NCBI RefSeq assembly: GCF_016902415.1
Contig: NZ_JACJLV010000019.1
Location: 1-47,443, forward strand
Reading direction: 5' to 3'
Source: Mordavella massiliensis
GTDB lineage: Bacteria > Bacillota > Clostridia > Lachnospirales > Lachnospiraceae
Length of the DNA: 47,443 bases
Shown here one piece after another: positions 25,011-34,356 of the stretch (positions within the stretch are counted from its first letter, which is position 1; each line of letters begins with the position of its first letter). Position numbers and translations under genes: made by a program. The notes under the pieces are model-generated. The model was not told the DNA's origin. It saw nothing but the letters and a program-made list of their open reading frames with translations, and searched no databases.

Positions 25011-25928
25011 ATGGCAGATTTTTTTAAACGTCTGGTTTCCGGACTTAGTAAAACAAGAGATAATATTGTATCCGGGATGGACAGCATTTTTCACGGCTTT
25101 ACAAAGATAGATGAAGATTTCTACGAAGAGCTGGAAGAAGTGCTGATCATGGGCGACCTGGGAGTACAGGCTACGTATGATATCCTGGAAGATTTAAGGG
25201 AAAAAGTAAAAGAACGCCACATCAAGGAGCCTCTGGAATGCCGGCAGCTTCTGATCGACAGCATCAAAGAGCAGATGGATGTAGGAGAGACGGCATACGA
25301 GTTTGAGGAGAAAACCTCGGTTGTCATGGTGATCGGCGTCAACGGTGTGGGAAAAACGACCACCATTGGAAAACTGGCCGGAAAACTGCGGGCCCAGGGG
25401 AAAAAGGTAGTGCTGGCTGCGGCAGATACCTTCCGGGCGGCTGCAGGCGAACAGTTGAAAGAGTGGGCGAACCGCGCGCAGGCAGAACTGATCGGCGGAC
25501 AGGAAGGCTCCGATCCGGCGGCAGTTGTCTATGACGCCGTTGCAGCGGCAAAGGCCAGACATGCAGACGTGCTTTTATGCGATACGGCCGGAAGACTTCA
25601 TAACAAGAAGAACCTGATGGAAGAGCTGAAGAAGATGAACCGGATCATTGACAGGGAATTTCCGGAGGCTTTCCGGGAAACATTAGTAGTCCTGGATGCT
25701 ACCACGGGTCAGAACGCGCTGCAGCAGGCGAAGGAATTTAACGAAGTGGCAGATATTACCGGCATCATCCTGACAAAAATGGACGGTACAGCCAAAGGCG
25801 GGATCGCTGTTGCGATCCAGGCAGAGCTTGGGATACCGGTAAAATATATCGGAGTAGGAGAAACCATTGACGACCTGCAAAAATTCGATGCAGATACTTT
25901 TGTAAATGCACTGTTTACTGCAGAATAA
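25011..25928 (+). CDS. ftsY: Signal recognition particle receptor FtsY
   Basis: The SRP receptor GTPase, which docks ribosome-SRP complexes at the membrane. 305 residues: a helical N domain (about 1-90) and a G domain with GVNGVGKTTTIGKLAGKL (109-126), DTFRAAAGEQLKEWA, DTAGRLHNK and TKMDGTAKGG. The long acidic A domain of E. coli FtsY is absent, as usual in Firmicutes; a short N-terminal amphipathic stretch (ADFFKRLVSGLSKT) may serve in membrane binding. AAAGGAGGAA precedes ATG 25011, 12 bases after smc. Confidence 0.96.
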   Translation: MADFFKRLVSGLSKTRDNIVSGMDSIFHGFTKIDEDFYEELEEVLIMGDLGVQATYDILEDLREKVKERHIKEPLECRQLLIDSIKEQMDVGETAYEFEEKTSVVMVIGVNGVGKTTTIGKLAGKLRAQGKKVVLAAADTFRAAAGEQLKEWANRAQAELIGGQEGSDPAAVVYDAVAAAKARHADVLLCDTAGRLHNKKNLMEELKKMNRIIDREFPEAFRETLVVLDATTGQNALQQAKEFNEVADITGIILTKMDGTAKGGIAVAIQAELGIPVKYIGVGETIDDLQKFDADTFVNALFTAE

Positions 25929-25952
25929 TCAACAAAAGAAGGAGGAATGGAA

Positions 25953-27167
25953 ATGCTGACACTGGAAAAATTTGAACGGGCAAGCGAACTGGTAAAAGAG
26001 GTGACTTCACCGACCAAACTGGTCTACAGCGAATATTTAAGCGAACAGACAGGCGGACGGGTTTATTTAAAACCGGAGAATATGCAGCATACCGGCGCGT
26101 ATAAGATCCGTGGAGCTTATTACAAGATCAGTACGCTGACGCCGGAAGAACGGGAAAAGGGTCTGGTAGCCGCTTCCGCAGGCAACCATGCCCAGGGCGT
26201 TGCTTTTGCGGCGCAGAAATTCGGCTGCAAAGCCACCATCGTAATGCCGACAGTTACTCCGCTGATCAAAGTGAACCGCACCAAGAGCTATGGAGCAGAA
26301 GTGGTCCTTCACGGAGACGTCTACGATGACGCCTGCGCATATGCGCTGGATCTGGCCGAAAAAGAAGGCTGTACCTTTGTGCATCCTTTTGACGACCTGG
26401 ATATCGCAACCGGACAGGGAACGATTGCTATGGAGATCGTCCAGGAACTTCCGACAGTGGACTATATCCTGGTGCCCATTGGCGGCGGCGGACTGGTGAC
26501 CGGAGTGGCTACACTTGCGAAAATGCTCAATCCCAAGATCCAGGTGATCGGGGTAGAACCTGCGGCTGCGGCCAGTATGACGGCTGCTCTGGAAAACGGC
26601 GGACCGGTGACCCTTGACAGCGCCAACACGATCGCAGACGGTACTGCCGTAAAACGGGTAGGCGACAAGATCTTCCCCTATGTTCAGGAAAATCTGGACG
26701 CGGTTCTGACTGTGGAAGACGACGAACTGATCGGCGCATTCCTTGATATGGTGGAAAACCACAAAATGATCGTAGAGAATTCCGGACTTCTGACAGTTGC
26801 CGCTTTGAGACAGCTGGATCTGAAGGGGAAAAAGGCCGTATCCATCTTAAGCGGCGGCAACATGGATGTGATCACCATGTCCTCCATCGTACAGCACGGT
26901 CTGATCCAGAGAGACCGGATCTTCTCTGTATCTGTGCTGCTTCCGGATAAACCGGGCGAGCTGGTACGGGTTGCACAGACTATTGCCGATGCACAGGGAA
27001 ATGTAATCAAGCTGGATCATAATCAGTTTGTCAGCACCAACCGCAATGCTGCAGTGGAACTTCGGATCACCATGGAAGCTTTTGGAACCGAGCATAAACA
27101 TGAGATCATGAAGGCGCTGGAAGATCAGAACTTCCGTCCAAGAGAAGTCGGAGCAAAATTATATTAA
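25953..27167 (+). CDS. ilvA: Threonine ammonia-lyase
   Basis: A PLP enzyme converting threonine to 2-oxobutyrate and ammonia. 404 residues. The PLP lysine is in [13 protein letters not shown] (about residue 51), the phosphate-binding loop is [10 protein letters not shown], and a C-terminal ACT domain begins near [16 protein letters not shown] (about 328 on). A single ACT domain fits the shorter Firmicute type. Another ATG at 25947 is in frame, but AAGGAGG ends at 25945, one base from it and 7 from ATG 25953, which decides the start. Whether it is biosynthetic (isoleucine) or catabolic cannot be told; no ilv genes are adjacent. Confidence 0.92.
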   Translation: MLTLEKFERASELVKEVTSPTKLVYSEYLSEQTGGRVYLKPENMQHTGAYKIRGAYYKISTLTPEEREKGLVAASAGNHAQGVAFAAQKFGCKATIVMPTVTPLIKVNRTKSYGAEVVLHGDVYDDACAYALDLAEKEGCTFVHPFDDLDIATGQGTIAMEIVQELPTVDYILVPIGGGGLVTGVATLAKMLNPKIQVIGVEPAAAASMTAALENGGPVTLDSANTIADGTAVKRVGDKIFPYVQENLDAVLTVEDDELIGAFLDMVENHKMIVENSGLLTVAALRQLDLKGKKAVSILSGGNMDVITMSSIVQHGLIQRDRIFSVSVLLPDKPGELVRVAQTIADAQGNVIKLDHNQFVSTNRNAAVELRITMEAFGTEHKHEIMKALEDQNFRPREVGAKLY

Positions 27168-27180
27168 GGAGAAGATAGAG

Positions 27181-28380
27181 ATGACTAAAATTAAGATGAC
27201 CACGCCCATCGTAGAGATGGACGGAGACGAGATGACCCGGATCCTCTGGAAGATGATCAAAGAACATCTGCTGGAACCTTTTATTGAGCTGAATACCGAG
27301 TATTATGATCTTGGACTGGAACACCGCAATGAGACGGATGATCAGGTGACCATTGATTCCGCAAATGCCACAAAAAAATATAAGGTGGCGGTGAAGTGCG
27401 CTACGATTACCCCCAATGCCGCCCGTATGAGCGAGTATGATCTGAAAGAAATGTGGAAAAGCCCCAACGGCACCATCCGTGCCATCCTGGACGGCACAGT
27501 GTTCCGTGCGCCGATCGTGGTAAAAGGTATTGAACCCTGTGTGAAAAACTGGAAAAAGCCGATTACGATCGCAAGACATGCGTACGGAGACGTTTATAAA
27601 GGGACTGAGATGAAAGTTCCGGGAGCCGGAAAAGTGGAGCTGGTCTATACAGGCGCAGACGGAACAGAAGAAAGAGAACTGGTCCATACCTTTGACGGCC
27701 CGGGGATCGTTCAGGGCATGCACAATGTCAATGCATCCATAGAAAGTTTTGCAAGAAGTTGTTTCAATTATGCGCTGGACACAAAGCAGGATCTGTGGTT
27801 TGCAACCAAGGATACCATTTCGAAAAAGTATGACCATACGTTTAAAGATATTTTCCAGGAAATCTACGATGCGGAGTACAAAGAAGCGTTTGAGAAGGCC
27901 GGGATCACCTATTTCTACACGCTGATCGATGATGCGGTGGCGCGGGTGATGAAGTCCGAAGGCGGCTATATCTGGGCCTGCAAAAACTATGACGGAGATG
28001 TGATGAGCGATATGGTGTCTTCCGCATTCGGATCCCTTGCCATGATGACCTCCGTTCTGGTATCTCCGGAAGGATACTATGAATATGAGGCTGCCCATGG
28101 CACGGTGCAGCGTCACTATTACAAACATCTGGCAGGAGAGGAGACCTCTACCAATTCCGTGGCTACGATCTTTGCATGGACAGGGGCGCTCCGTAAACGA
28201 GGAGAACTGGATGGAAACTCTGAACTGATGGAGTTCGCGGACCGGCTGGAGCAGGCGACGATCGATACCATTGAGGAAGGCAGTATGACAAAAGATCTGG
28301 CTCTGATCACGACCATCCCGAATCCAACCGTGCTCAATAGCGAAGATTTTATCAAAGAAATTGCAAAGAAGTTATCTTAA
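27181..28380 (+). CDS. icd: NADP-dependent isocitrate dehydrogenase, eukaryotic-like subfamily
   Basis: A 399-residue homodimer-type isocitrate dehydrogenase that decarboxylates isocitrate to 2-oxoglutarate and makes NADPH. The N-terminus [20 protein letters not shown], the substrate loop [16 protein letters not shown] and [14 protein letters not shown] match the eukaryote-like subfamily rather than the E. coli type. No aconitase or citrate synthase gene lies nearby, so it is separate from a TCA operon. It starts 13 bases after ilvA and converges on the ABC-F gene over a shared terminator. Confidence 0.95.
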   Translation: MTKIKMTTPIVEMDGDEMTRILWKMIKEHLLEPFIELNTEYYDLGLEHRNETDDQVTIDSANATKKYKVAVKCATITPNAARMSEYDLKEMWKSPNGTIRAILDGTVFRAPIVVKGIEPCVKNWKKPITIARHAYGDVYKGTEMKVPGAGKVELVYTGADGTEERELVHTFDGPGIVQGMHNVNASIESFARSCFNYALDTKQDLWFATKDTISKKYDHTFKDIFQEIYDAEYKEAFEKAGITYFYTLIDDAVARVMKSEGGYIWACKNYDGDVMSDMVSSAFGSLAMMTSVLVSPEGYYEYEAAHGTVQRHYYKHLAGEETSTNSVATIFAWTGALRKRGELDGNSELMEFADRLEQATIDTIEEGSMTKDLALITTIPNPTVLNSEDFIKEIAKKLS

Positions 28381-28387
28381 GAAAGAA

Positions 28388-28424
28388 GGAGGAGCAGGCA
28401 ATTAAGCCAGCTCCTCCCATTTTT
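28388..28424. terminator. Shared terminator of icd and the ABC-F gene
   Basis: GGAGGAGC (28388-28395) pairs with GCTCCTCC (28410-28417), with an inner GGC/GCC extension past an A-A mismatch. A T run follows at 28420-28424 on the plus strand, and an A/G-rich flank gives T-rich RNA on the minus strand. The stop codon of the minus-strand gene (28402-28404) sits in the loop. Confidence 0.75.
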
Positions 28425-30321
28425 CGTAAAGCGCTTCCAGTTCTTCTGCAATCTGTGCTTTTTCTGCAGCCAGTTCCTGGCATCTCACAGAGTTGGTAAA
28501 TACTTCCTCCTGCGTCATCAATGTATCGATAGCTGCGTCCCGTTCCTCCAGCTTAGTGATCCGGTCTTCAGTCTTTTTCAGTTCGTTCTGCCGTTTACGC
28601 TCCCTGGCCTGGGCTTCCTTTTGTTCTTTCCAGTCCAGCTTGGAAGCAGTAGGTTCCTCCTGGGCAGGAGAGGATTTGGAAGAAGCAGAAGCGTCAATGC
28701 CGTAGGCCAATGTCAGTTCCTCTTTTTTCTCCAGATAATAATCATAGTTTCCAATATAATTTACAAAAGTCTGTCCGGTCAGTTCCAGGATGCGGGTAGC
28801 AGTCTGATTGATAAAATACCGGTCGTGAGAGACATAGAGAATTGTGCCGGTATAATCGTTCAACGCCTTTTCCAGGATTTCCTTGGACACGATATCCAGA
28901 TGGTTGGTGGGCTCGTCCAGGATCAGGAAATTCGCCTCTGAGAGCATCAGCTTTGCAAGGGAGACCCGTCCCCGTTCACCGCCGCTCAGATCCCCGATCC
29001 GTTTAAACACATCGTCCCCGGTAAAAAGAAAAGCGGCAAGGATGCTGCGGATCCGGGTGTTGGTAAGGGAAGGATAATCATCAGAGATTTCTTCAAAAAT
29101 GGTTTTATCCATATGAAGGACATGATGCTCCTGGTCGTAATACCCGATCTGCACGTTGGTTCCCAGTGAAAAGGTTCCGGTATCTGCGGGAACCACCTGA
29201 TTTAAGATCTTCAGAAGGGTTGTCTTTCCTGTGCCGTTATCACCGATCACAGCCACATGTTCACCGCGTTTGATCTCAAAGTTCGCATCAGTAAACAGTG
29301 TCTGTCCGGGAAAGGATTTGCTTAAATGTTCCACGGACAGGACATCATTTCCGCTGACAATGGCCGGTTCCAGAGTGAGATGGATCTCGGTATTCATCTC
29401 TACAGGTTTTTCCACCCGCTCCATCTTATCCAGCATTTTCACCCGGCTTTCCGCCCTGCGGATTGATTTTTCCCGGTTAAAAGAACGGAGCTTTTCAATG
29501 ACTGCCTCCTGATGGCGAATCTCCTGCTGCTGATTCAGATATTCTTTCAGTCTGGCCTCACGGATCTGCTGCTTTTTCACTGCGTAATCACTGTAGTTTC
29601 CAAGGTAAGTGGTAAGGGTGCCTTGTTCAATCTCCAGGACCTTTGTGACCACCCGGTTTAAAAAGTACCGGTCGTGGGATACGATCAGTACCGCGCCGTG
29701 GTAGTTCATCAGATACGTTTCCAGCCAGGCGATGGAATTTAAGTCCAGATGGTTGGTGGGCTCATCCAGAAGCAGGATATCCGGTCTGGTGAGAAGAAGC
29801 TTGCCCAGGGATACACGGGTTTTCTGTCCGCCGGACAAGGTGTCTACTTTTTTGGAAAATTCTTCCTCATCAAAACCAAGTCCCTTTAAAACGCCGGCGA
29901 TCTCGCTTTCGTATGCATATCCGTTTTCCCGTTCGAACGCGGCGGTGAGCCGGGTATAGGTGTCAAGTCTGGCCGAAAGAGCGTCGCCGGAAAGAGACTT
30001 TAATTCCTGTTCGATACTGCGGATCTGCTGCTCCATGGCGATCACATCCGCTTTGGCGAGGCGGACCTCTTCATAGATGGTATTGCCGCTTTGCATTTCC
30101 TGATGCTGCGCCAGATAGCCAAGGGTCTTGCCCCTGGTCAGAACAATATCGCCTCCGTCAGAAGGCAGTTCTCCTGCGATCATCTTAAGAAGCGTGGATT
30201 TTCCTGCGCCGTTCGATCCGATCAGCGCGGCTTTTTCATGATCTTCAATATGAAAAGAACCGTCCCGGATAATGACGTGTTCTCCAAAAGATTTATTGAT
30301 TTTATGACAGGCTAGTATCAT
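28402..30321 (-). CDS. ABC-F family ATP-binding protein (ribosome-associated type)
   Basis: A 639-residue protein with two ABC domains and no membrane segments. Walker A motifs are IGSNGAGKST and IGDNGTGKTT; signatures are LSGGQKTRVSLGKLL and LSGGERGRVSLAKLM; each has LILDEPTNHLD or the like. The linker between the domains is rich in charged residues (the P-site tRNA interaction motif region of ABC-F proteins), and the C-terminus is a coiled coil. ABC-F factors act on the ribosome E site in translation or antibiotic protection; this one looks most like the Uup/YdiF type. The frame is open further upstream, but AAGGAGG (minus) fits the start at 30321, where MILACHKINKSFGE is a typical N-terminus. 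Confidence 0.92.
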   Translation of the reverse strand: MILACHKINKSFGEHVIIRDGSFHIEDHEKAALIGSNGAGKSTLLKMIAGELPSDGGDIVLTRGKTLGYLAQHQEMQSGNTIYEEVRLAKADVIAMEQQIRSIEQELKSLSGDALSARLDTYTRLTAAFERENGYAYESEIAGVLKGLGFDEEEFSKKVDTLSGGQKTRVSLGKLLLTRPDILLLDEPTNHLDLNSIAWLETYLMNYHGAVLIVSHDRYFLNRVVTKVLEIEQGTLTTYLGNYSDYAVKKQQIREARLKEYLNQQQEIRHQEAVIEKLRSFNREKSIRRAESRVKMLDKMERVEKPVEMNTEIHLTLEPAIVSGNDVLSVEHLSKSFPGQTLFTDANFEIKRGEHVAVIGDNGTGKTTLLKILNQVVPADTGTFSLGTNVQIGYYDQEHHVLHMDKTIFEEISDDYPSLTNTRIRSILAAFLFTGDDVFKRIGDLSGGERGRVSLAKLMLSEANFLILDEPTNHLDIVSKEILEKALNDYTGTILYVSHDRYFINQTATRILELTGQTFVNYIGNYDYYLEKKEELTLAYGIDASASSKSSPAQEEPTASKLDWKEQKEAQARERKRQNELKKTEDRITKLEERDAAIDTLMTQEEVFTNSVRCQELAAEKAQIAEELEALYEKWEELA

Positions 30322-30348
30322 AATTTCCTCCTTCATGCGTACGTTTTC

Positions 30349-30376
30349 ATTATATCGAAAATAAGACAAAATACAA
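30349..30376 (-). promoter_or_regulatory. Promoter of the ABC-F gene
   Basis: On the minus strand: TTGTAT (30371-30376), a 16-base spacer, and TATAAT (30349-30354). It diverges from the rex promoter; the two -35 boxes lie about 8 bases apart. Confidence 0.65.
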
Positions 30377-30384
30377 CTAAAAGT

Positions 30385-30413
30385 TTGACTTTATAAATAC
30401 AATTCTATATAAT
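30385..30413 (+). promoter_or_regulatory. Promoter of rex
   Basis: TTGACT at 30385-30390, a 17-base spacer, and consensus TATAAT at 30408-30413. Just downstream TTGTGAGATTAAACAA (30417-30432) has TTGT and ACAA half-sites like a Rex operator, but they are 8 bases apart rather than the usual 10, so autoregulation is only possible. Confidence 0.75.
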
Positions 30414-30450
30414 AATTTGTGAGATTAAACAACATGGAAGGTGAAGGCAA

Positions 30451-31092
30451 GTGGAAGACAGAGGAATTTCCAGGGCAGTGATCAGAAGACTGCCAAGATA
30501 TTATAGATATTTGGGGGAATTACTGGAAAATGGCGTGGAACGGATCTCCTCCGGCGACTTAAGCAAGCGGATGAAGGTCACGGCTTCTCAGATCCGTCAG
30601 GATCTGAATAATTTCGGCGGTTTCGGACAGCAGGGATATGGGTATAATGTAAAATATCTGTACACCGAGATCGGTAAGATCCTGGGACTGGAAGAAGACC
30701 ATAATATCATCATTATCGGCGCCGGTAATCTTGGGCAGGCGCTGGCTAATTATACGGCATTTGAGAAGCGCGGGTTTATCCTGAAAGGAATCTTTGATGT
30801 GAATCCGCGGCTTCAGGGCGTGTCTATCCGCGGCGTGCCGGTGCGTATGATGGATGAACTCAAGACATTTATCCAGAATAATGATGTGGAGATCGGTGTG
30901 CTCACGATTCCCAAGGAAAAAGCGATCGAGGTGGCAAATCTGCTGGTAGACAACGGCGTGCGCGCGATCTGGAATTTCGCACATACAGATTTAAACCTGC
31001 CGGATAATGTGATCGTGGAAAATGTTCACCTGTCAGAGAGCCTGATGCAGTTATCCTATAACATCAGCCGCTATAAAGAAGAGCATAAATAG
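30451..31092 (+). CDS. rex: Redox-sensing transcriptional repressor Rex
   Basis: Rex reads the NADH/NAD+ ratio and represses fermentation and respiration genes until NADH rises. 213 residues: an N-terminal winged helix (about 1-80, containing SSGDLSKRMKVTASQIRQDL), then a Rossmann domain with IIGAGNLGQALANY near 88-101, and a C-terminal domain-swap helix. The start is GTG 30451; AAGGTGA at 30438-30444 precedes it, and the nearby ATG at 30434 is out of frame. It is transcribed alone, and a terminator follows. Likely targets in fermenters include acetate, hydrogen and butyrate genes; no clear Rex site was found at pta here. Confidence 0.95.
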   Translation: MEDRGISRAVIRRLPRYYRYLGELLENGVERISSGDLSKRMKVTASQIRQDLNNFGGFGQQGYGYNVKYLYTEIGKILGLEEDHNIIIIGAGNLGQALANYTAFEKRGFILKGIFDVNPRLQGVSIRGVPVRMMDELKTFIQNNDVEIGVLTIPKEKAIEVANLLVDNGVRAIWNFAHTDLNLPDNVIVENVHLSESLMQLSYNISRYKEEHK

Positions 31093-31102
31093 GTTGGATA
31101 AA

Positions 31103-31153
31103 AGCGTGTAACGGCAGCCATATTTCCGATGGCCTGCCGCTACACGCTCTTTT
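31103..31153 (+). terminator. Terminator after rex
   Basis: A long stem of about 19 pairs, left arm 31103-31121 (AGCGTGTAACGGCAGCCAT) and right arm 31129-31148, with one A-C mismatch and one bulge, loop of about 7, followed by CTTTTA. Confidence 0.8.
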
Positions 31154-31215
31154 ATATCAGATCAGGGGAACGGGCGGGAAGAAGCCCGCATATAACAGCT
31201 AAAGGGAGGTCTTTC

Positions 31216-32736
31216 GTGGATTATATATTAAGCGGGAAACAGATGAGCCGGGCGGACCGGTATACCATAGAGACACTGGGTGTGCCGTCTCTTAATTTGA
31301 TGGAGCGGGCTGCCGAAGGCTGTGTGCAGGTAATGACAGAAAAGAATCTTGATCTTTCAGCGCCCTGCGTGGTCTGCGGTTCCGGAAATAACGGAGGGGA
31401 TGGTTTTGCCATTGCAAGGATCCTTTTGAAACAGGGATATCAGCCGGTGGTCTGTATGGTTGGGAACAAGGATCACTGTTCGAAGGAAACCGAAACCCAG
31501 ATGACTGCTCTTACAGACCGGGGCGTCCGGATCCTTGACGGGTATGTGCCCGGGAAGTACAGCATTGTCATTGACGCGGTATTCGGCGTAGGGTTGAACC
31601 GGGAGATCACAGGGACTTATCAGGATGTGATCCGTCAGATGAATGCCTCTTCGGGACTTAAATTCGCCGTGGATGTGCCTTCCGGAATCTCTGCGGACTC
31701 CGGAACGGTTCTTGGCACGGCGTTCCGGGCAGATATCACGGTGACTTTTCAGAAAAAGAAAACCGGGCTTATGCTTTCTCCGGGAAGATCTTATGCAGGA
31801 AGTGTGATCCCATGGAAGATCGGGATTTCGACTGATCCGGTCTGCCATGAAGGCATCTATCTGATGGACCGGAAGGATTATCAGGCGATGCTGCCTGTCC
31901 GCTCCGAAGATTCTCACAAGGGAACTTTTGGGAAACTCCTGATTATCGCGGGCAGCAAGGGAATGTCCGGCGCCGCATATCTAAATGCCATGGCCGCTTA
32001 TTTAACCGGAGCCGGCCTGGTGCAGATCTATACAGAGGAGACGAACCGGGAGATCCTGCAGACCCTGGCGCCGGAAGCGATCGTCAGTACGTACCGGTCG
32101 TATGAGCAGCAAAAGCTTCTGGAACTGTTATCCTGGGCGGACGCGGTCTGTATCGGATCCGGGATCGGCACCTCGGAAGTGTCGGCAAAGATCCTGAAAT
32201 CGACGCTGGAGAAAGGAAAGGGTCCCTTTGTTATTGATGCCGACGGGCTGAATCTTCTGGCTGAACATCCGGAATACCAGGAGTTCCTGGCAGGTAAAAC
32301 AGCGATTCTGACCCCGCACATGAAAGAAATGTCAAGACTTCTCGGAAGCAGCATTTCAGAGTTGCAGAAAAACAGGGTGGACGTTTTAAGAAGCTTTACC
32401 GAGAACCATGCCGTTACCTGCATCTTAAAAGATGCCAGGACGCTGATCGGAATTCCCGGATTTGGACTGGTACTCAATACCACGGGAAATGCCGCAATGG
32501 CAAAGGGCGGTTCCGGGGACGTGCTGGCCGGGATCCTTGCCGGACTTCTGGTACAGCAAAAAGACAGTAAAAGCGCTGCCTGCCTGGGAACTTATCTCCA
32601 CGGCAGATGCGGCGATCTGGCAAGAGAAGAAAAAGGACCTTACAGTGTGCTGGCAAGAGATCTGCTGGAGCATATAGGACCGGCTTTTGGGGAACTCATA
32701 GAATATTGTTCCAAAGAAAAGGAGGAGTGGATATGA
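31216..32736 (+). CDS. nnr: Bifunctional NAD(P)H-hydrate epimerase/dehydratase
   Basis: A 506-residue NAD(P)H repair enzyme. The N-terminal NnrE domain (about 1-215, with MERAAEG and CGSGNNGGDGFAIARIL) interconverts R and S hydrates; the C-terminal ADP-dependent dehydratase NnrD (about 225-500, with GKLLIIAGSKGMSGAAYLNA and NTTGNAAMAKGGSGDVLAGILAG split across the catalytic region) restores NAD(P)H. AAAGGGAGGT at 31201-31210 selects GTG 31216; a longer in-frame start at 31129 would lie within the rex terminator. Its stop overlaps the alr start (ATGA). Placement after rex groups two NADH-related genes. Confidence 0.94.
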   Translation: MDYILSGKQMSRADRYTIETLGVPSLNLMERAAEGCVQVMTEKNLDLSAPCVVCGSGNNGGDGFAIARILLKQGYQPVVCMVGNKDHCSKETETQMTALTDRGVRILDGYVPGKYSIVIDAVFGVGLNREITGTYQDVIRQMNASSGLKFAVDVPSGISADSGTVLGTAFRADITVTFQKKKTGLMLSPGRSYAGSVIPWKIGISTDPVCHEGIYLMDRKDYQAMLPVRSEDSHKGTFGKLLIIAGSKGMSGAAYLNAMAAYLTGAGLVQIYTEETNREILQTLAPEAIVSTYRSYEQQKLLELLSWADAVCIGSGIGTSEVSAKILKSTLEKGKGPFVIDADGLNLLAEHPEYQEFLAGKTAILTPHMKEMSRLLGSSISELQKNRVDVLRSFTENHAVTCILKDARTLIGIPGFGLVLNTTGNAAMAKGGSGDVLAGILAGLLVQQKDSKSAACLGTYLHGRCGDLAREEKGPYSVLARDLLEHIGPAFGELIEYCSKEKEEWI

Positions 32737-33896
32737 ACAAATACACAAGAGTCTGTGCAAAGATTGATCTGGATGCGATCGAGTATAACATGGAAATGAT
32801 GAAGAAAAACATCCAGGACGGCACAAAGATTATGGCAGTGTTGAAAGCAGACGGTTACGGACACGGAGCCGTTCAGATCGCCGGACTTCTGGAGGATAAA
32901 GACTATATCTGGGGCTATGCCACGGCGACGTTGGATGAAGCAATGGCCATCAGAAAAAAAGGGATTGAAAAGCCCATCCTGGTTCTTGGGACCGTATTTC
33001 CGGATCAGTGGGGAGCCGTGATCGAGCATGAGATCCGTATGACCCTGTACAGGGAAGAGGTTACCAGGACAGTATCAGATCTTGCATGCCGTATGGATAA
33101 GGATGTTCATATCCATGTAAAGATCGACACCGGCATGTCCAGGATCGGTCTTCCCGTGAATGAAGAAAGTGTGGAGAATATTGTCCGGATGAGCGAGATG
33201 CCTCACATCAAAATGGAAGGTCTTTTCACACATTTTGCAAAAGCAGACGAGACGGATAAGACCTTTACGAAAAAGCAGCTTTCCCAGTATCTCTGGATGA
33301 AAGAGAAGCTGGCGGAAAGAGGTGTTACCTTCCCCTATTATCATTGTTCAAACAGCGCCGGTATCATCGACGTGCCGGAGGCGAACATGGATCTGGTAAG
33401 AGCGGGGATCTCTACTTACGGACTCTATCCTTCCGAAGAGGTCAACAAGGAAAACGTGCCGTTACGGCCGGCGCTGGAACTGATCAGTCACACTGCCCAT
33501 GTAAAATGGGTGGAGGAAGGCACGCCGGTCAGCTATGGCGGAACGTATATTACAGACCGTCCGACCAGACTGGCCACGATCCCTGTGGGATATGGCGATG
33601 GATATCCCCGCAGTCTTTCGAACAAAGGCTATGTGCTGATCCGGGGACAGAAAGCTCCGATCCGGGGACGGATCTGCATGGATCAGATGATGGTGGATGT
33701 AACAGATATCCCGGATGCGGATTATGGAGACCGGGTAGTGCTGATCGGCCGCGACGGGGATGAATTTCTCCCTGTGGAGACACTGAGCGATCTGTCGGGA
33801 AGATTTAACTATGAATTTGTCTGCGATCTGGGAAAACGGATCCCGCGGGAATTTATCCGTCATGGAGAAGTCGTGGAACAGATGGACTGGTTTTAG
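32733..33896 (+). CDS. alr: Alanine racemase
   Basis: A PLP enzyme interconverting L- and D-alanine for peptidoglycan. 387 residues. The PLP lysine lies in MAVLKADGYGHG (near residue 38), and the second catalytic tyrosine in TPVSYGGTY; VGYGDGYPR and RICMDQMMVD are further hallmarks. AAAGGAGGAG gives 9-10 bases to ATG 32733, which overlaps the nnr stop in ATGA; the longer frame from 32607 is not used. In Bacillus alr precedes the ndoAI-ndoA toxin genes, and here a mazF-type gene also follows. Confidence 0.96.
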   Translation: MNKYTRVCAKIDLDAIEYNMEMMKKNIQDGTKIMAVLKADGYGHGAVQIAGLLEDKDYIWGYATATLDEAMAIRKKGIEKPILVLGTVFPDQWGAVIEHEIRMTLYREEVTRTVSDLACRMDKDVHIHVKIDTGMSRIGLPVNEESVENIVRMSEMPHIKMEGLFTHFAKADETDKTFTKKQLSQYLWMKEKLAERGVTFPYYHCSNSAGIIDVPEANMDLVRAGISTYGLYPSEEVNKENVPLRPALELISHTAHVKWVEEGTPVSYGGTYITDRPTRLATIPVGYGDGYPRSLSNKGYVLIRGQKAPIRGRICMDQMMVDVTDIPDADYGDRVVLIGRDGDEFLPVETLSDLSGRFNYEFVCDLGKRIPREFIRHGEVVEQMDWF

Positions 33897-33986
33897 AAAA
33901 ACCCCGCGCTCTTACGGCGCTTTGGAATACTTCCGAAAAAGATGGAAATACTAATCTTATCTTTTAGTAAGTGGAGTGTGAAGAAA

Positions 33987-34334
33987 GTGCAGGTAAGACG
34001 TGGAGATATCTATTATGCAGATTTAAGTCCTGTGGTGGGGTCAGAACAAGGAGGGATCCGTCCGGTCCTGGTTATTCAGAATAATATAGGGAACCGGCAC
34101 AGTCCCACTATTATCTGCGCCGCCATTACATCACGGATGAACAAGGCAAAACTGCCGACCCACGTGGAGATCGACGCCGGCAGATACCAGATCGTTAAAA
34201 ATTCGGTGGTGCTGCTGGAACAGGTGCGCACCATAGATAAGCAGCGGCTGAAGGATATGGTCTGCCATCTTGACAAAGAAATTATGGAGAAAGTTGATGA
34301 AGCTTTAAGGGTCAGCCTGGAGCTTCATACATAG
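33987..34334 (+). CDS. MazF/PemK (NdoA-like) endoribonuclease
   Basis: A 115-residue MazF-type mRNA interferase, closely following the Bacillus NdoA (EndoA) pattern: [52 protein letters not shown] and [13 protein letters not shown]. NdoA cleaves mRNA at U^ACAU. The catalytic Arg and Thr positions (the R of GIRPVLV and the T of AAITS) are kept. The frame opens at 33942, but the fold starts at VQVRRGD, and GGAG at 33973-33976 is 10 bases from GTG 33987. No antitoxin gene lies between alr and this gene (90 bases), so it may be an orphan or have a distant partner. Confidence 0.9.
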   Translation: MQVRRGDIYYADLSPVVGSEQGGIRPVLVIQNNIGNRHSPTIICAAITSRMNKAKLPTHVEIDAGRYQIVKNSVVLLEQVRTIDKQRLKDMVCHLDKEIMEKVDEALRVSLELHT

Positions 34335-34356
34335 CAAAGGAGTAAACAAGCAGATT

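Noticed and set aside
27106-28128. 340-codon frame on the minus strand over icd
   Set aside because: Antisense to a clear isocitrate dehydrogenase, with no ribosome site or recognisable protein; a shadow of codon bias.
30417-30432. Rex operator in front of rex
   Set aside because: TTGT and ACAA are present but separated by 8 rather than 10 bases and the inner bases fit poorly; noted only as a possibility.
33897-33986. Antitoxin gene between alr and the mazF-like gene
   Set aside because: The 90-base gap cannot hold an antitoxin gene, and the alr frame fills everything before it.
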